Assembly (NCBI RefSeq): GCF_000191065.1
Contig: NZ_GL872283.1
Location: 236,505-300,504 of the forward strand
Reading direction: 5' to 3'
Length of the DNA: 64,000 bases
Origin: Prevotella multiformis DSM 16608
Lineage (GTDB): Bacteria > Bacteroidota > Bacteroidia > Bacteroidales > Bacteroidaceae
Shown here: positions 44,705 to 53,262 of the stretch, piece after piece
Position numbering within the stretch: position 1 is the first letter of the stretch
Layout of the letters: the number at the start of each line of letters is the position of its first letter
Position numbers and translations under genes: made by a program
Notes under the pieces: model-generated
The model's input: the letters and a program-made list of their open reading frames with translations, nothing else
Databases searched by the model: none
Told to the model about the DNA's origin: nothing

Positions 44705-45649
44705 TTAGTCGAGTATCTGGCTGATGTTGTAGAGCGGCCGGTGCTTCACCTCCTCATAGATCTTGGCGATGTAAAGCCCCACTGTGCCGATGGAGATCAT
44801 CAGCATGGCGCCGACAAGCCAGATGCTGAGGATGAGCGAGGCCCAGCCTGCCACCTCCGTGTGACTGATGAAAGCGTGGATGACGTAGAGGCCGATGCCG
44901 AGACTGATGAGCAGGAAGAAGAAGCCCAGATAGATGACGTAGTAGATGGGCTTGACGGAGAACGACGTGATGCCGTCCAGTGCCAGCCCGAGCATCTTGT
45001 GCAGGGTGTATTTCGACCGGCCTGCCTCACGCTCGCTGATGTGGTCGTCGACAGTGGCGGACTTGAGGCCGAGCAGCGGGATCAGACCGCGCAGATAGAG
45101 GTTGCGCTCCTTGTAGCCGGCCAGCATCTCCAGTGCCCGGCGGCTCATCAGGCGGAAGTCGGCATGGTTGAAGATGCTGTTCACGCCCATCTTCTCCTGC
45201 AGACGGTAGAAGGCCTGCGCCGACATGCGCTTCAGCAGCGGGTCGGCTTTGCGCGACACCTTCACGCCATAGACGATGTCGTTGCCGGACAGGAAGTCGT
45301 CGACCATCTGCGGAATGCACGTCCTGTAATCGTCCTGCAGGTCGGCATCGAGGGTGATGACGGCATCCGCCCAGTCCTTCGCGGTCATCATTCCGGCCAT
45401 GATGGCGTTCTGGTGCCCCACGTTGTTTGCGAGGTTGATGCCCCGTATGCGGGGATTCCGGCTGTGAAGGCGGGTGATGATTTCCCATGTGCGGTCGCGG
45501 CTGCCGTCGTTGACGAACACGATCACCGAATCGTCCGAAATCTTTTCCTGCCGGATCAACTCTTCGAAGAGAGCCGTAAGATGATCCGCCGACTGTTCCA
45601 AGACCTCTTCCTCATTGTAACAAGGAGAGACTGTTGCAAGTTTTATCAT
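44705..45649 (-). CDS. Polyprenyl-phosphate glycosyltransferase (DPM1/GtrB-like)
   Basis: 314 residues. GT2 domain (1-225) with VSPCYNEEEVLEQ, VNDGSRDRTWE and catalytic DADLQDD, then RKADPLLKRMSAQAFYRLQ and SEREAGRSKYTLHKM; two C-terminal transmembrane helices (YYVIYLGFFFLLISLGIGLYV and ILSIWLVGAMLMISIGTVGLYI). Transfers a sugar from NDP-sugar to undecaprenyl phosphate at the cytoplasmic face; the product would be flipped by the GtrA protein next door and used by a GT87-type enzyme such as that at 41598-42827. Confidence 0.92.
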   Translation of the reverse strand: MIKLATVSPCYNEEEVLEQSADHLTALFEELIRQEKISDDSVIVFVNDGSRDRTWEIITRLHSRNPRIRGINLANNVGHQNAIMAGMMTAKDWADAVITLDADLQDDYRTCIPQMVDDFLSGNDIVYGVKVSRKADPLLKRMSAQAFYRLQEKMGVNSIFNHADFRLMSRRALEMLAGYKERNLYLRGLIPLLGLKSATVDDHISEREAGRSKYTLHKMLGLALDGITSFSVKPIYYVIYLGFFFLLISLGIGLYVIHAFISHTEVAGWASLILSIWLVGAMLMISIGTVGLYIAKIYEEVKHRPLYNISQILD

Positions 45650-45773
45650 ATCTGTATTCTGCCTTTTGGAGACAACTGTTCAGCAAACAGCCATCCGTAT
45701 TTCGTATGTCTTGCCCTGTCCTTCCAGGAAAAGTCCGCCTGCCGAAGGTTACCGAGCCGTATGCGGAGAGGGC

Positions 45774-46553
45774 CTATTTCTTCTGACGGTTGACAAATTC
45801 ATGGAAAGTGATGAACTCCTGACGGTCTGCCTTCATCGCCTTGATGAAGCGGTCGAGCCGCTGTTCCAGCTCATGCCCGCAGTGGTTCCTGATGATGAAG
45901 GGCATCTTGAACTCCGGATGTGCCTTGAGGCCGTAGAACTCCCAGGGATGGAAATAAGTCACGAAGTAGCCGTCGTGGCGCAGCACCTGGCGCACGAGGC
46001 GGTGATAGAACCACTCGGGGAAATTGTGCAGTGCCAGCCAGAAGAGCGGGATGCGCAGATGGGGACTGACGCTGGCAGGTATCTCCATGACCGGTCCCCG
46101 CATGAACCACGTGCGCGGTGTGGTAAGGTGCATGTAGCGGCCGGGGATGAAAGCGGGGTTGAGCGACGAGTTGTAAAGGAAGCCCGCCTGTTCGATGTCC
46201 GCATCGGAGACGGGGAACATACGGGGCTGGCGGTAGCCTGTGACCTTCACACCGGCGATGCGTTCGACGATTTCCTTGGACCGGAAGACATCATCCGGCT
46301 GTGGCCGCCAGTGGTCGACGCCGTGGCATCCCACTTCGTGTCCCTCCTTCCTGATGCGTTCTATCACTTCCGGTGCCTGCTCCGCAAAGTTGCCGGTGCA
46401 GAAGAAGGTGGCCCGTACGCCATTCGCCTTCAGGATGTCGAGGATGCGGTTCGTACCCGCCACGGAGACCTTCATGCCCTCTTCGAGCGGGAAGTCTACA
46501 CCATGCTCGCGGGGAACATCGAACTCTTCCGTATCAAAACTTAGTAAAATCAT
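45774..46553 (-). CDS. Polysaccharide deacetylase (NodB) family
   Basis: 259 residues. Carbohydrate esterase 4-like domain: LLSFDTEEFDVP with metal Asp12, VRATFFCTGNFAE, and metal ligands His77 and His81 in EVGCHGVDHWRP, then VTGYRQPRMFPVSD and the late FVTYFHPWEFYG. Cytoplasmic, no signal peptide. DUF3473-like relatives sit with exopolysaccharide or wall glycan genes, removing acetyl groups from aminosugars. The promoter -7 element TAACTTTG lies on the minus strand at 46579-46586. Probably first gene of the run deacetylase - GT2 - gtrA (gaps 124 and 14 bp). Confidence 0.88.
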   Translation of the reverse strand: MILLSFDTEEFDVPREHGVDFPLEEGMKVSVAGTNRILDILKANGVRATFFCTGNFAEQAPEVIERIRKEGHEVGCHGVDHWRPQPDDVFRSKEIVERIAGVKVTGYRQPRMFPVSDADIEQAGFLYNSSLNPAFIPGRYMHLTTPRTWFMRGPVMEIPASVSPHLRIPLFWLALHNFPEWFYHRLVRQVLRHDGYFVTYFHPWEFYGLKAHPEFKMPFIIRNHCGHELEQRLDRFIKAMKADRQEFITFHEFVNRQKK

Positions 46554-46650
46554 ATTCTGTTCTCCTTATTATAAGTTGCAAAGTTACATCTTTTATCTCA
46601 GATAGAAGAGAAGTTGAGGCAGGGAGTTGACAGTTAGGGAGAGTTAATTA

Positions 46651-47252
46651 GGTTCTTCCGTTCAATACGTGGATGCTTTTCGCATAGCTTTAACGGAAGA
46701 ACCGAAGTGATTCATTCAACAGAGACATGGCCAGGACGGTCAACTTGTCTATCCTGTCATCCTCCTCCGATCCCCCCTTCATTATAATACGTTGAAAAGA
46801 CAGATATGGTTTTGAAAAAGCATTACATAAATTCAAACAGATCATCTGCAAATATAAATAATATGTGCAAAAAAACAGGTTTGCAACCAGCAGTCAATCA
46901 GTTGGTTATCAAACCGTTCGTAAAAGGTGCTTGATTGGACTTCAAAAGGGCGTTGGTAACACGCTAAGAGAGCACCTGTTGCAGGTCAATCAGGCATCTT
47001 TCAGTAGCCAGAAGATCATGTGTCAGCTTGGAGTGCATGAAAACAGTTTACAAACACCGGTGATATGGAAATAAGTTGTCTGTGGAAGACGGAAAGACAG
47101 ACTGATGGACAGGCATCGTATCCATTTGCCTTTCCTGCATTTTATCCTGTAGTTTATCTTCCTTTGTAAGACCATCTGATTTCGGACAGTCATACTCTGC
47201 AAGTGCATAAGCCTTTATTCTATTTTCAATCTACGCATTTAACGGAAGAACC
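46651..47252. mobile_element. ISL3-like 602-bp element without transposase
   Basis: Ends GGTTCTTCCGTT (46651-46662) and AACGGAAGAACC (47241-47252) are exact inverted copies; pairing continues to about 24 positions with three mismatches. Both sides are flanked by the 8-bp direct repeat GTTAATTA (46643-46650 and 47253-47260). ISL3 elements have this kind of end and make AT-rich 8-bp duplications. An extra inverted copy of the end (46690-46701) makes the left end a 51-bp hairpin. No transposase is encoded; the short open frames inside are not convincing. Confidence 0.82.
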
Positions 47253-47580
47253 GTTAATTAGGCGTTAGAGGAGTTGAGCCGGCGGCGGGATGCCCCTGTA
47301 TGTCCTTCGGGATGATGACTGTCCGGCAAGACTTCAAGTCCGGGATTTCCATGGCTGGTTTCCTTTCAACCGGCGATTTCCCATTGTCTTTGTAACAGCA
47401 GCTCCCTGCATCGGATAAGGTACGTTCGCCTCTGGCTTTTGCTTCAGATCGTTTCCGTCCGGGCAACAGATTGCAGGCGTGTATGCCATTGGCACGACCG
47501 GTGTCGGGCATCGGTTGGAAGTTTCTGATGGTTTTATCGGGCTTTTTCACCGGCAACCTATAAAAATATTATTTTTCTCC
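47253..47580. other. Gene-free region upstream of the old korA promoter
   Basis: Between the ISL3-like element and the promoter at 47590. A minus-strand frame of 100 codons exists but has no family look, no ribosome site and a composition unlike the neighbours; nothing else recognised. Confidence 0.4.
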
Positions 47581-47589
47581 TCAAAACAT

Positions 47590-47620
47590 TTTGTTTTCTC
47601 AATATTATTTTGCACTTTTG
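47590..47620 (+). promoter_or_regulatory. Promoter, probably the original korA promoter
   Basis: TTTG (47590-47593), 19 bases, CACTTTTG (47613-47620), one base off consensus. It is followed at 47636-47674 by a decayed copy of the korA leader and start, which suggests that it once drove korA directly. Confidence 0.6.
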
Positions 47621-47635
47621 TCCCCAGTTACACTG

Positions 47636-47674
47636 ACATAAACAAAAGATAATCTATGGGAAGGACAAATCGGG
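47636..47674 (+). pseudogene. Decayed duplicate of korA leader and start
   Basis: ACATAAACAAAAGATAATCT-ATGGGAAGGACAAATCG here parallels ACATAAACAACGAAATAATCT-ATGGAAGAACAAATCG at the true korA start (48820-48855). One extra G after the ATG breaks the frame, and similarity stops at ATCG. Confidence 0.7.
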
Positions 47675-47793
47675 CACACTGTGACGGAACGGGCAGGTCT
47701 GGGGGTACATCAGAAACCTGAAGAACGTGTATGCCGTGTATGTCTGTCCTGCATTCGCCGGGACGTGCCGCAAAGAGAAGTCCTCATCAGACC

Positions 47794-48792
47794 ATGTTGG
47801 AAAAGAAGAAATACAGGTGCCTGCTCGCCATGCTCTTGATGGCATGGCATACGGTGGCCGTGTTTGCACAGACCGTGCAGACCGTGCAGACGGCTGCATG
47901 CTGCGGCGGCTGCCGTCCTGGCTACCGGCTTGTCTTCTGCGACGAGTTCAACGGGGCGGACGGTACGCTGCCTGACCCTAAGGTGTGGAAGTGCTGCAGG
48001 CGCCGCCCTCAGGTGACGTGGGCAAGATTCCTGAGCGATTCTCCTGATGTTGCTTTCATGAAGGATGGCAGCCTCGTTCTGCGTGCTGTCCCCGCTTCTG
48101 ACGGATCAGCAGGCGAAGGTACGATGCGCACAGGCGGCATAGAGAGCAGCCAGAGTTTCGCTTTCCGTTTCGGGAGAGTGGAGTGCCGGGCGCTTGTCAA
48201 CCCCTTCATCGGGAATTTCCCGGCGATATGGATGATGCCCAGAACGGATCTGAAATGGCCGCAGGGTGGGGAAATCGACATCTTCGAACAGATCAACGGC
48301 GAGCAGAAGGCGTACAGTACGGTACACTCCGCATGGACGAAGGGCCATCCTGGCGAACCGCACTCGGGCAACATCAGCCTGCCGATGGACCGTTACCATG
48401 TCTATGCGGTGGAGTGGGAGGAGGATGCGCTGACCTTTTATGCGGACGGCAGACAGCTGTATCAGTACGAAAAGCAGAATGACAGTCAGGAGCAGTGGCC
48501 GTTCGACAAGTCGGATTTCTACCTGATTCTCAACCAGTCGGTGGGCGACGGTTCGTGGGCGGACAAGCCCGATGCCGCACATACCTACGAGATGCGGGTC
48601 GACTGGATACGGGTCTATCAGAAGGAGAAGACGGGGACTTGTAGGAATGCGGTTCCTACGGAAAAGGATACTGGCGGTAAGGGCTTCTGTGCCTTGAGAA
48701 CCGCAGGAAAGGGGGAGAAAGAAACGGATGAAAGGGGCGAAGCCCGTGCTGGAAGAGGACGGAAGTCCGGCGGCCGGCGGGCTTTCCCGTAA
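47794..48792 (+). CDS. Glycoside hydrolase family 16 (laminarinase-like)
   Basis: 332 residues from ATG 47794 (MLEKKKYRCLLAMLLMAWHTVAVFA signal peptide). GH16 jelly roll with catalytic motif EIDIFE (nucleophile Glu160, acid/base Glu165) in WPQGGEIDIFEQ, plus GRVECRALVN, FPAIWMMPR and the closing MRVDWIRVYQ. Expected to cut beta-1,3/1,4-glucans such as laminarin. The family domain ends near residue 283; the last 50 residues are basic, glycine-rich and resemble nothing (GKGEKETDERGEARAGRGRK), as if the original stop had been lost. An inverted repeat GTAGGAA/TTCCTAC (48641-48659) sits where the normal end should be. It lies between korA and its apparent former promoter. Confidence 0.88.
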   Translation: MLEKKKYRCLLAMLLMAWHTVAVFAQTVQTVQTAACCGGCRPGYRLVFCDEFNGADGTLPDPKVWKCCRRRPQVTWARFLSDSPDVAFMKDGSLVLRAVPASDGSAGEGTMRTGGIESSQSFAFRFGRVECRALVNPFIGNFPAIWMMPRTDLKWPQGGEIDIFEQINGEQKAYSTVHSAWTKGHPGEPHSGNISLPMDRYHVYAVEWEEDALTFYADGRQLYQYEKQNDSQEQWPFDKSDFYLILNQSVGDGSWADKPDAAHTYEMRVDWIRVYQKEKTGTCRNAVPTEKDTGGKGFCALRTAGKGEKETDERGEARAGRGRKSGGRRAFP

Positions 48793-48840
48793 ACAGATAA
48801 TACAGAAACGATTTTACTAACATAAACAACGAAATAATCT

Positions 48841-50739
48841 ATGGAAGAACAAATCGAAGTGAAAGAACTCGACAATGTTGTCGTACATTTCTCTGGCGAC
48901 TCCGGTGATGGTATGCAGCTTGCTGGCAATATCTTCACTACGGTCTCGGCGACGGTGGGCAATGGCGTGTCTACATTCCCGGACTATCCGGCCGACATCC
49001 GTGCTCCGCAAGGTTCACTGACGGGTGTGAGCGGTTTCCAGGTGCACATCGGGGCAGGCAAGGTCTATACGCCGGGCGACCGCTGCGACGTGCTGGTGGC
49101 GATGAATGCGGCGGCTCTGAAGATGCAGTACAAGCATTGCAAACCCAGCGGGACAATCATCATTGACACCGACTCCTTCGGCCCGCGCGACCTTCAGAAG
49201 GCCGAGTTCCGCAGTGATGACTATCTGGGCGAGATGGGTATCGACCCCGACCGCGTCGTAGCCTGTCCGATCACGAAGATGGTGAAGGAGTGTCTGGCAG
49301 ATTCGGGGATGGACAACAAGTCCATGCTGAAGTGCCGCAATATGTTTGCACTCGGTATTGTCTGCTGGCTGTTCAACCGTGACCTCACCTTGGTCAACAG
49401 CTTCCTCGAGAAGAAGTTCAAGAAGAAACCGGCCATTGCCGAGGCGAACATACGGGTCGTCGAAGCCGGTTACAACTACGGCCACAACGTCCATGCCTCC
49501 GTTCCCAACACCTATCGCATCGAGTCGAAGGTGAAGGAACCGGGACGTTATATGGATATTACGGGCAACAAGGCTACTGCCTATGGTCTGATGGCAGCGG
49601 CAGAGCGCGCCGGACTGCGCCTGTTCCTGGGTTCCTATCCCATCACGCCGGCAACCGACATCCTCCACGAACTGGCAAAGCACAAGTCGATGGGCGTGAC
49701 GACCGTGCAGTGTGAGGACGAGATCGCAGGCTGCGCATCGGCCATCGGCGCCGCGTTTGCAGGCGCACTGGCTGCCACTTCCACCTCCGGACCGGGTATC
49801 TGCCTGAAGAGCGAGGCGATGAACCTTGCCGTCATCGACGAGCTGCCGCTGGTCATCATCGACGTACAGCGCGGCGGTCCGTCGACAGGTATGCCGACGA
49901 AGAGCGAGCAGACCGACCTCCTCCAGGTGTTATATGGCCGCAACGGAGAGAGCCCGATGCCCGTCATTGCAGCCACCAGTCCTACCGACTGTTTCGATGC
50001 TGCCTACCATGCCTGCAAGATCGCCTTGGAACACATGACACCGGTCGTGCTCCTTACCGATGCGTTCATCGCCAACGGCTCCTCGGCATGGAAGCTGCCG
50101 AACATTGACGAGCTTCCGGAGATCCACCCTCATTTCGCAACGGAAGACCAGAAGTACAAGTACAGTCCTTACAAGCGTGATCCGGAGACGCTGGCACGCT
50201 ACTGGGCGATTCCGGGCACAGAGGGATATGCGCATATCCTCGGCGGACTGGAGAAGGACGGCGAGACCGGCAGCATCTCCACCGACCCCGAGAACCATGA
50301 CCTGATGGACCACCTGCGCTGGGACAAGGTGGCGCGCATCCCCGTTCCCGACCTGAAAGTTCTGGGTGATGAAGCGGATGCCGACCTGCTCATCGTCGGT
50401 TTCGGAAGTACCTACGGCCATCTTTATTCAGCCATGGAGGAACTGCGCCGGAAAGGACACAAGGTGGCCCTGGCACAGTTCAAGTATGTGAACCCGCTGC
50501 CGAAGAATACGCCGGAAGTCCTCGCACGGTACAAGAAGGTGGTCGTTGCCGAGCAGAACCTCGGGCAGCTGGCGGCTCTCCTGCGTATCCGCATCAACAA
50601 CTTCGCTCCTTACCAGTACAACCAGGTCAAGGGACAGCCTTTCGTCGTCAGCGATCTTGTCGCAACCTTTGAGAAGCTGCTCAAGGCTCCGCTGCCGAAA
50701 GAAGAGACCGGTACCTTCTATACGAAGATATTACAGTAA
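48841..50739 (+). CDS. korA: 2-oxoacid:ferredoxin oxidoreductase, alpha (gamma-alpha fused)
   Basis: 632 residues. With KorB it oxidises a 2-oxoacid (probably 2-oxoglutarate) and CoA to the acyl-CoA, CO2 and reduced ferredoxin in the anaerobic branch of the TCA cycle. N-terminal gamma domain (about 10-200: VVVHFSGDSGDGMQLAGNIF, FPDYPADIRAPQGSLTGVSGFQVHIG), then the pyrimidine-binding alpha domain (GSYPITPATDILHELAK, QCEDEIAGCASAIGAAFAGA, DVQRGGPSTGMPTKSEQTDLLQ) and a transketolase-C-like domain (LLIVGFGSTYGHLYSAMEELRRKG). The gamma-alpha fusion plus separate TPP subunit is the Bacteroidetes KorAB form. Its own upstream 50 bp show no -33/-7 pair. Confidence 0.93.
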   Translation: MEEQIEVKELDNVVVHFSGDSGDGMQLAGNIFTTVSATVGNGVSTFPDYPADIRAPQGSLTGVSGFQVHIGAGKVYTPGDRCDVLVAMNAAALKMQYKHCKPSGTIIIDTDSFGPRDLQKAEFRSDDYLGEMGIDPDRVVACPITKMVKECLADSGMDNKSMLKCRNMFALGIVCWLFNRDLTLVNSFLEKKFKKKPAIAEANIRVVEAGYNYGHNVHASVPNTYRIESKVKEPGRYMDITGNKATAYGLMAAAERAGLRLFLGSYPITPATDILHELAKHKSMGVTTVQCEDEIAGCASAIGAAFAGALAATSTSGPGICLKSEAMNLAVIDELPLVIIDVQRGGPSTGMPTKSEQTDLLQVLYGRNGESPMPVIAATSPTDCFDAAYHACKIALEHMTPVVLLTDAFIANGSSAWKLPNIDELPEIHPHFATEDQKYKYSPYKRDPETLARYWAIPGTEGYAHILGGLEKDGETGSISTDPENHDLMDHLRWDKVARIPVPDLKVLGDEADADLLIVGFGSTYGHLYSAMEELRRKGHKVALAQFKYVNPLPKNTPEVLARYKKVVVAEQNLGQLAALLRIRINNFAPYQYNQVKGQPFVVSDLVATFEKLLKAPLPKEETGTFYTKILQ

Positions 50740-50868
50740 ACGAGTAAAAAAGATAAAAGTGGTAGTTGGCAATTGACGGTCAGGGGGGATAAGAATCAAG
50801 AGCTGATAATCCCATCATTGCCTATCACCGCCCATTACCGCTTGACAACCCCTATAATTTAAACAGAC
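50740..50868. repeat. korA-korB gap with GGCGGTGATG-type repeat, copy 3
   Basis: 129-bp gap. At 50804-50842 the repeat appears on the opposite strand (CATCATTGCCTATCACCGCC). No terminator is seen, so korA and korB are probably still one transcript. Confidence 0.65.
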
Positions 50869-51876
50869 ATGAACCAATATACAGCACAAGATTTCAAGAA
50901 GGGACAGCCTCGTTGGTGTCCGGGCTGTGGCGACCATTTCTTCCTTGCAAGCCTGCAGAAGGCGATGGCGGAGTTAGGTGTTCCACCTTACGAGACAGCC
51001 GTTATCAGTGGTATCGGATGTTCAAGCCGATTGCCTTATTATGCGAACACATACGCCATGCAGACCATCCACGGCCGTGCAGCGGCCATCTCGACAGGCG
51101 CCAAGGTGACCAATCCGAACCTGACCATCTGGCAGGTGTCGGGCGACGGCGATGCCCTCGCCATCGGCGGAAACCACTTCATACACGCCATGCGCCGCAA
51201 CATCGACCTGAACATGATCCTCCTGAACAACCGCATCTACGGTCTGACGAAGGGCCAGTACTCGCCGACCAGTCCGCGCGGTTTCGTCTCCAAGTCGAGT
51301 CCCTACGGTACGACCGAGGATCCTTTCCGCCCCGCCGAGCTTTGCTTCGGCGCACGCGGCAACTTCTTTGCACGCAGTGTGGCAAGCGACAACACGGAGA
51401 CAATCGCCATTCTCAAGGCGGCCTACCAGCACAAGGGAGCTGCCGTGTGCGAGATTCTGCAGAACTGTGTCATCTTCAATGACGGGTGCCACAATTCCGT
51501 TTACACCTCTGCGGGAAGGAAAGAGAACGCCATCTACGTCAAACATGGCGAACCGCTCGTATTCGGTCCTAATCAGGAGTACGGTCTCATGCAGGAAGGA
51601 TTCGGCCTGAAAGTGGTGAAGATCGGTGAGAACGGCATCACTCGGGACGACATCCTCGTCCATGATGCGCACTGTCAGGACAATACCCTGCAGCTGAAAC
51701 TTGCCATGATGAGCAACGAGAACGGTTTTCCGATTGCCCTCGGTGTCATCCGTGATGTAGAAGCTCCTACCTACGATGCCGCCGTCAACCGGCAGATTGA
51801 AGAGGTAAAGGCCAGGAAACCTTACCATACCTTCATGGAGATGCTGGAGACAAACGACATCTGGGAAGTTCAATAG
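50869..51876 (+). CDS. korB: 2-oxoacid:ferredoxin oxidoreductase, beta subunit
   Basis: 335 residues. Thiamine-diphosphate subunit. Cys17, Cys20 (RWCPGCGDH) and Cys51 (GIGCSSR) are the expected Fe-S ligands; the TPP-binding stretch is VSGDGDALAIGGNHFIHAMRRNIDLNMILLNNRIYGLTKGQ with GDGD at 92-95. The later FNDGCHNSVYTS supplies a fourth conserved cysteine. No pyruvate-specific extra domains, consistent with a 2-oxoglutarate enzyme, though substrate choice is inferred. A terminator follows at 51929-51961. Confidence 0.94.
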   Translation: MNQYTAQDFKKGQPRWCPGCGDHFFLASLQKAMAELGVPPYETAVISGIGCSSRLPYYANTYAMQTIHGRAAAISTGAKVTNPNLTIWQVSGDGDALAIGGNHFIHAMRRNIDLNMILLNNRIYGLTKGQYSPTSPRGFVSKSSPYGTTEDPFRPAELCFGARGNFFARSVASDNTETIAILKAAYQHKGAAVCEILQNCVIFNDGCHNSVYTSAGRKENAIYVKHGEPLVFGPNQEYGLMQEGFGLKVVKIGENGITRDDILVHDAHCQDNTLQLKLAMMSNENGFPIALGVIRDVEAPTYDAAVNRQIEEVKARKPYHTFMEMLETNDIWEVQ

Positions 51877-52284
51877 CCTGCCATGCAGGTTGCGGTATGC
51901 CCGGTGTACCGTGACCTGAAATCCGATGGGAGATGGATGCCGGTGACGGGTGTCTGTCTCCTTTTTGTATTGCATAACCGTCCGGTAAAACCTTCATGTC
52001 GTGTTTCCCCATGCGTAATCTCCTCTCTGCCGGACAATCCCTCATTGCCTTCCAGTCGAAGTTGTCCTCGGCTGCATGTTCCGCAGCCTTCTTCCAGTTG
52101 ATGGCGAGGATATAGTCCTTGTCGTTATGAGAGGCGTTGACCTCGGACGTTCCGGAGGGTGTCAGGCATGAAAGGACAGGGAACGCCGTCCTTTCCGGAT
52201 GCAGGTGCGTCCGGACATAAGACTTGCAGGAAAGGGGGAAAAAGCGTAACTTTGCAGGCAGACAACAACCCTTTAAGTAAAATC
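51877..52284. other. Intergenic region with terminator and promoter
   Basis: Contains the korB terminator, a short minus-strand frame (about 51990-52140) that reads like protein but has no clear start (see findings), and the LytTR-gene promoter: TTG 52224-52226, 20 bases, TAACTTTG 52247-52254. Confidence 0.5.
51929..51961 (+). terminator. Terminator after korB
   Basis: GGAGATGGATGCC pairs with GGGTGTCTGTCTCC through 13 pairs including G-U wobbles, followed by TTTTTG. Located 53 bp after the stop. Confidence 0.65.
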
Positions 52285-53118
52285 ATGAGCAGACTGTCAT
52301 CCTTCCTCCGCAGCAGGTGTACATTGCAGGGAAATGCCGCCTCCTGGCGCACGAGTGTTGCGTCAGGAGGCGGCATTTTCCTGTTTCTCTATCTTCTGCA
52401 GCCGTTCGGGATCAGCCAGTACCGGGGCAGTATTTTCCTGATGTGCCTGGGCTTCGGCATGCTGACCGCCTGTGTCCTGTGGCTGGGTTCAGTCCTTTTC
52501 TTCAAGACGCTGTCGTACAGGAAAATCCCGGTGACCAACGGACATCAGATTCTGTACAGTATCGGCATTGAACTGGCCATGGCAGTCTCCATGACGGTCT
52601 ACGCCGCCTTCTTTTTCCATATCCCGTTGACGGGAAGGCTGTTCTGGGTCTTCTTTTACTGGACTTTCCTTGTCTGGGTGATCGTCACGGGCATTTTTAC
52701 GCTGATCAACTACAACCGGATGCTGAACGGCAGACTGGAAGAGCTGATACGGAAGACCACCGACGAGCAGGCGGGCATCGTCATCACGCTGCACGACCAG
52801 AACCTGCGGGGATCCGACCTCACCCTGCCTGTCAACGACCTGCTGTACATCGAAGCGAGGAAGAACAACGTCTGTGTGTGTTACAGGAATGAAGGCAAAA
52901 CGGTGAAAACCGAACTTCGTTCGACGCTGACGGCGCTGAAAGCGGCTCTTCCCTACGACAACATCTTCCAGTGCCACCGTTCGTTTCTTGTGAACATCAA
53001 CAACATCAGCTCTGCCAAAGGCAATTCCAACGGTTACCAGCTGCGTCTCTCCGGCTGCGATGACACCGTCCCGGTCTCCCGCACCTTTGTCCCCGGACTC
53101 CGCCGATTCGTCGGTTGA
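52285..53118 (+). CDS. Membrane-anchored LytTR DNA-binding protein
   Basis: 277 residues from ATG 52285 (MSRLSSFLRSRCTLQGNAAS), placed just after the promoter at 52224-52254; a longer frame begins before it. Four transmembrane helices (GGGIFLFLYLLQPFGI, IFLMCLGFGMLTACVLWLGSVLFF, YSIGIELAMAVSMTVYAAFFF, LFWVFFYWTFLVWVIVTGIFTLI), a short linker and a C-terminal LytTR domain (LPVNDLLYIEARKNNVCVCY, TLTALKAALPYDNIFQCHRSFLVNINNISS). It would bind DNA from the inner membrane. No histidine kinase partner is adjacent, so it may sense its signal through the helices directly. Confidence 0.88.
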   Translation: MSRLSSFLRSRCTLQGNAASWRTSVASGGGIFLFLYLLQPFGISQYRGSIFLMCLGFGMLTACVLWLGSVLFFKTLSYRKIPVTNGHQILYSIGIELAMAVSMTVYAAFFFHIPLTGRLFWVFFYWTFLVWVIVTGIFTLINYNRMLNGRLEELIRKTTDEQAGIVITLHDQNLRGSDLTLPVNDLLYIEARKNNVCVCYRNEGKTVKTELRSTLTALKAALPYDNIFQCHRSFLVNINNISSAKGNSNGYQLRLSGCDDTVPVSRTFVPGLRRFVG

Positions 53119-53262
53119 CGGGTTGCCCATGGTGTGATGGAAAGGGCAGGGGCGGTCTGCCCGTTGCGGGGAGGAAGCCTTTATGTTTCGGCAGACGGTC
53201 CGGTCGTCGCCCTTGCCGGAATAGACCGGGAATAGATGCGATGGGGAGCATTGACACTGCAG

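Noticed and set aside
46865..47074. 69-codon plus-strand frame inside the ISL3-like element
   Set aside because: No ribosome site, no transposase motif (DDE residues or zinc finger) and no family look; treated as chance.
47254..47556. 100-codon minus-strand frame
   Set aside because: Composition unlike the neighbours, no recognisable domain, overlaps the target duplication of the mobile element.
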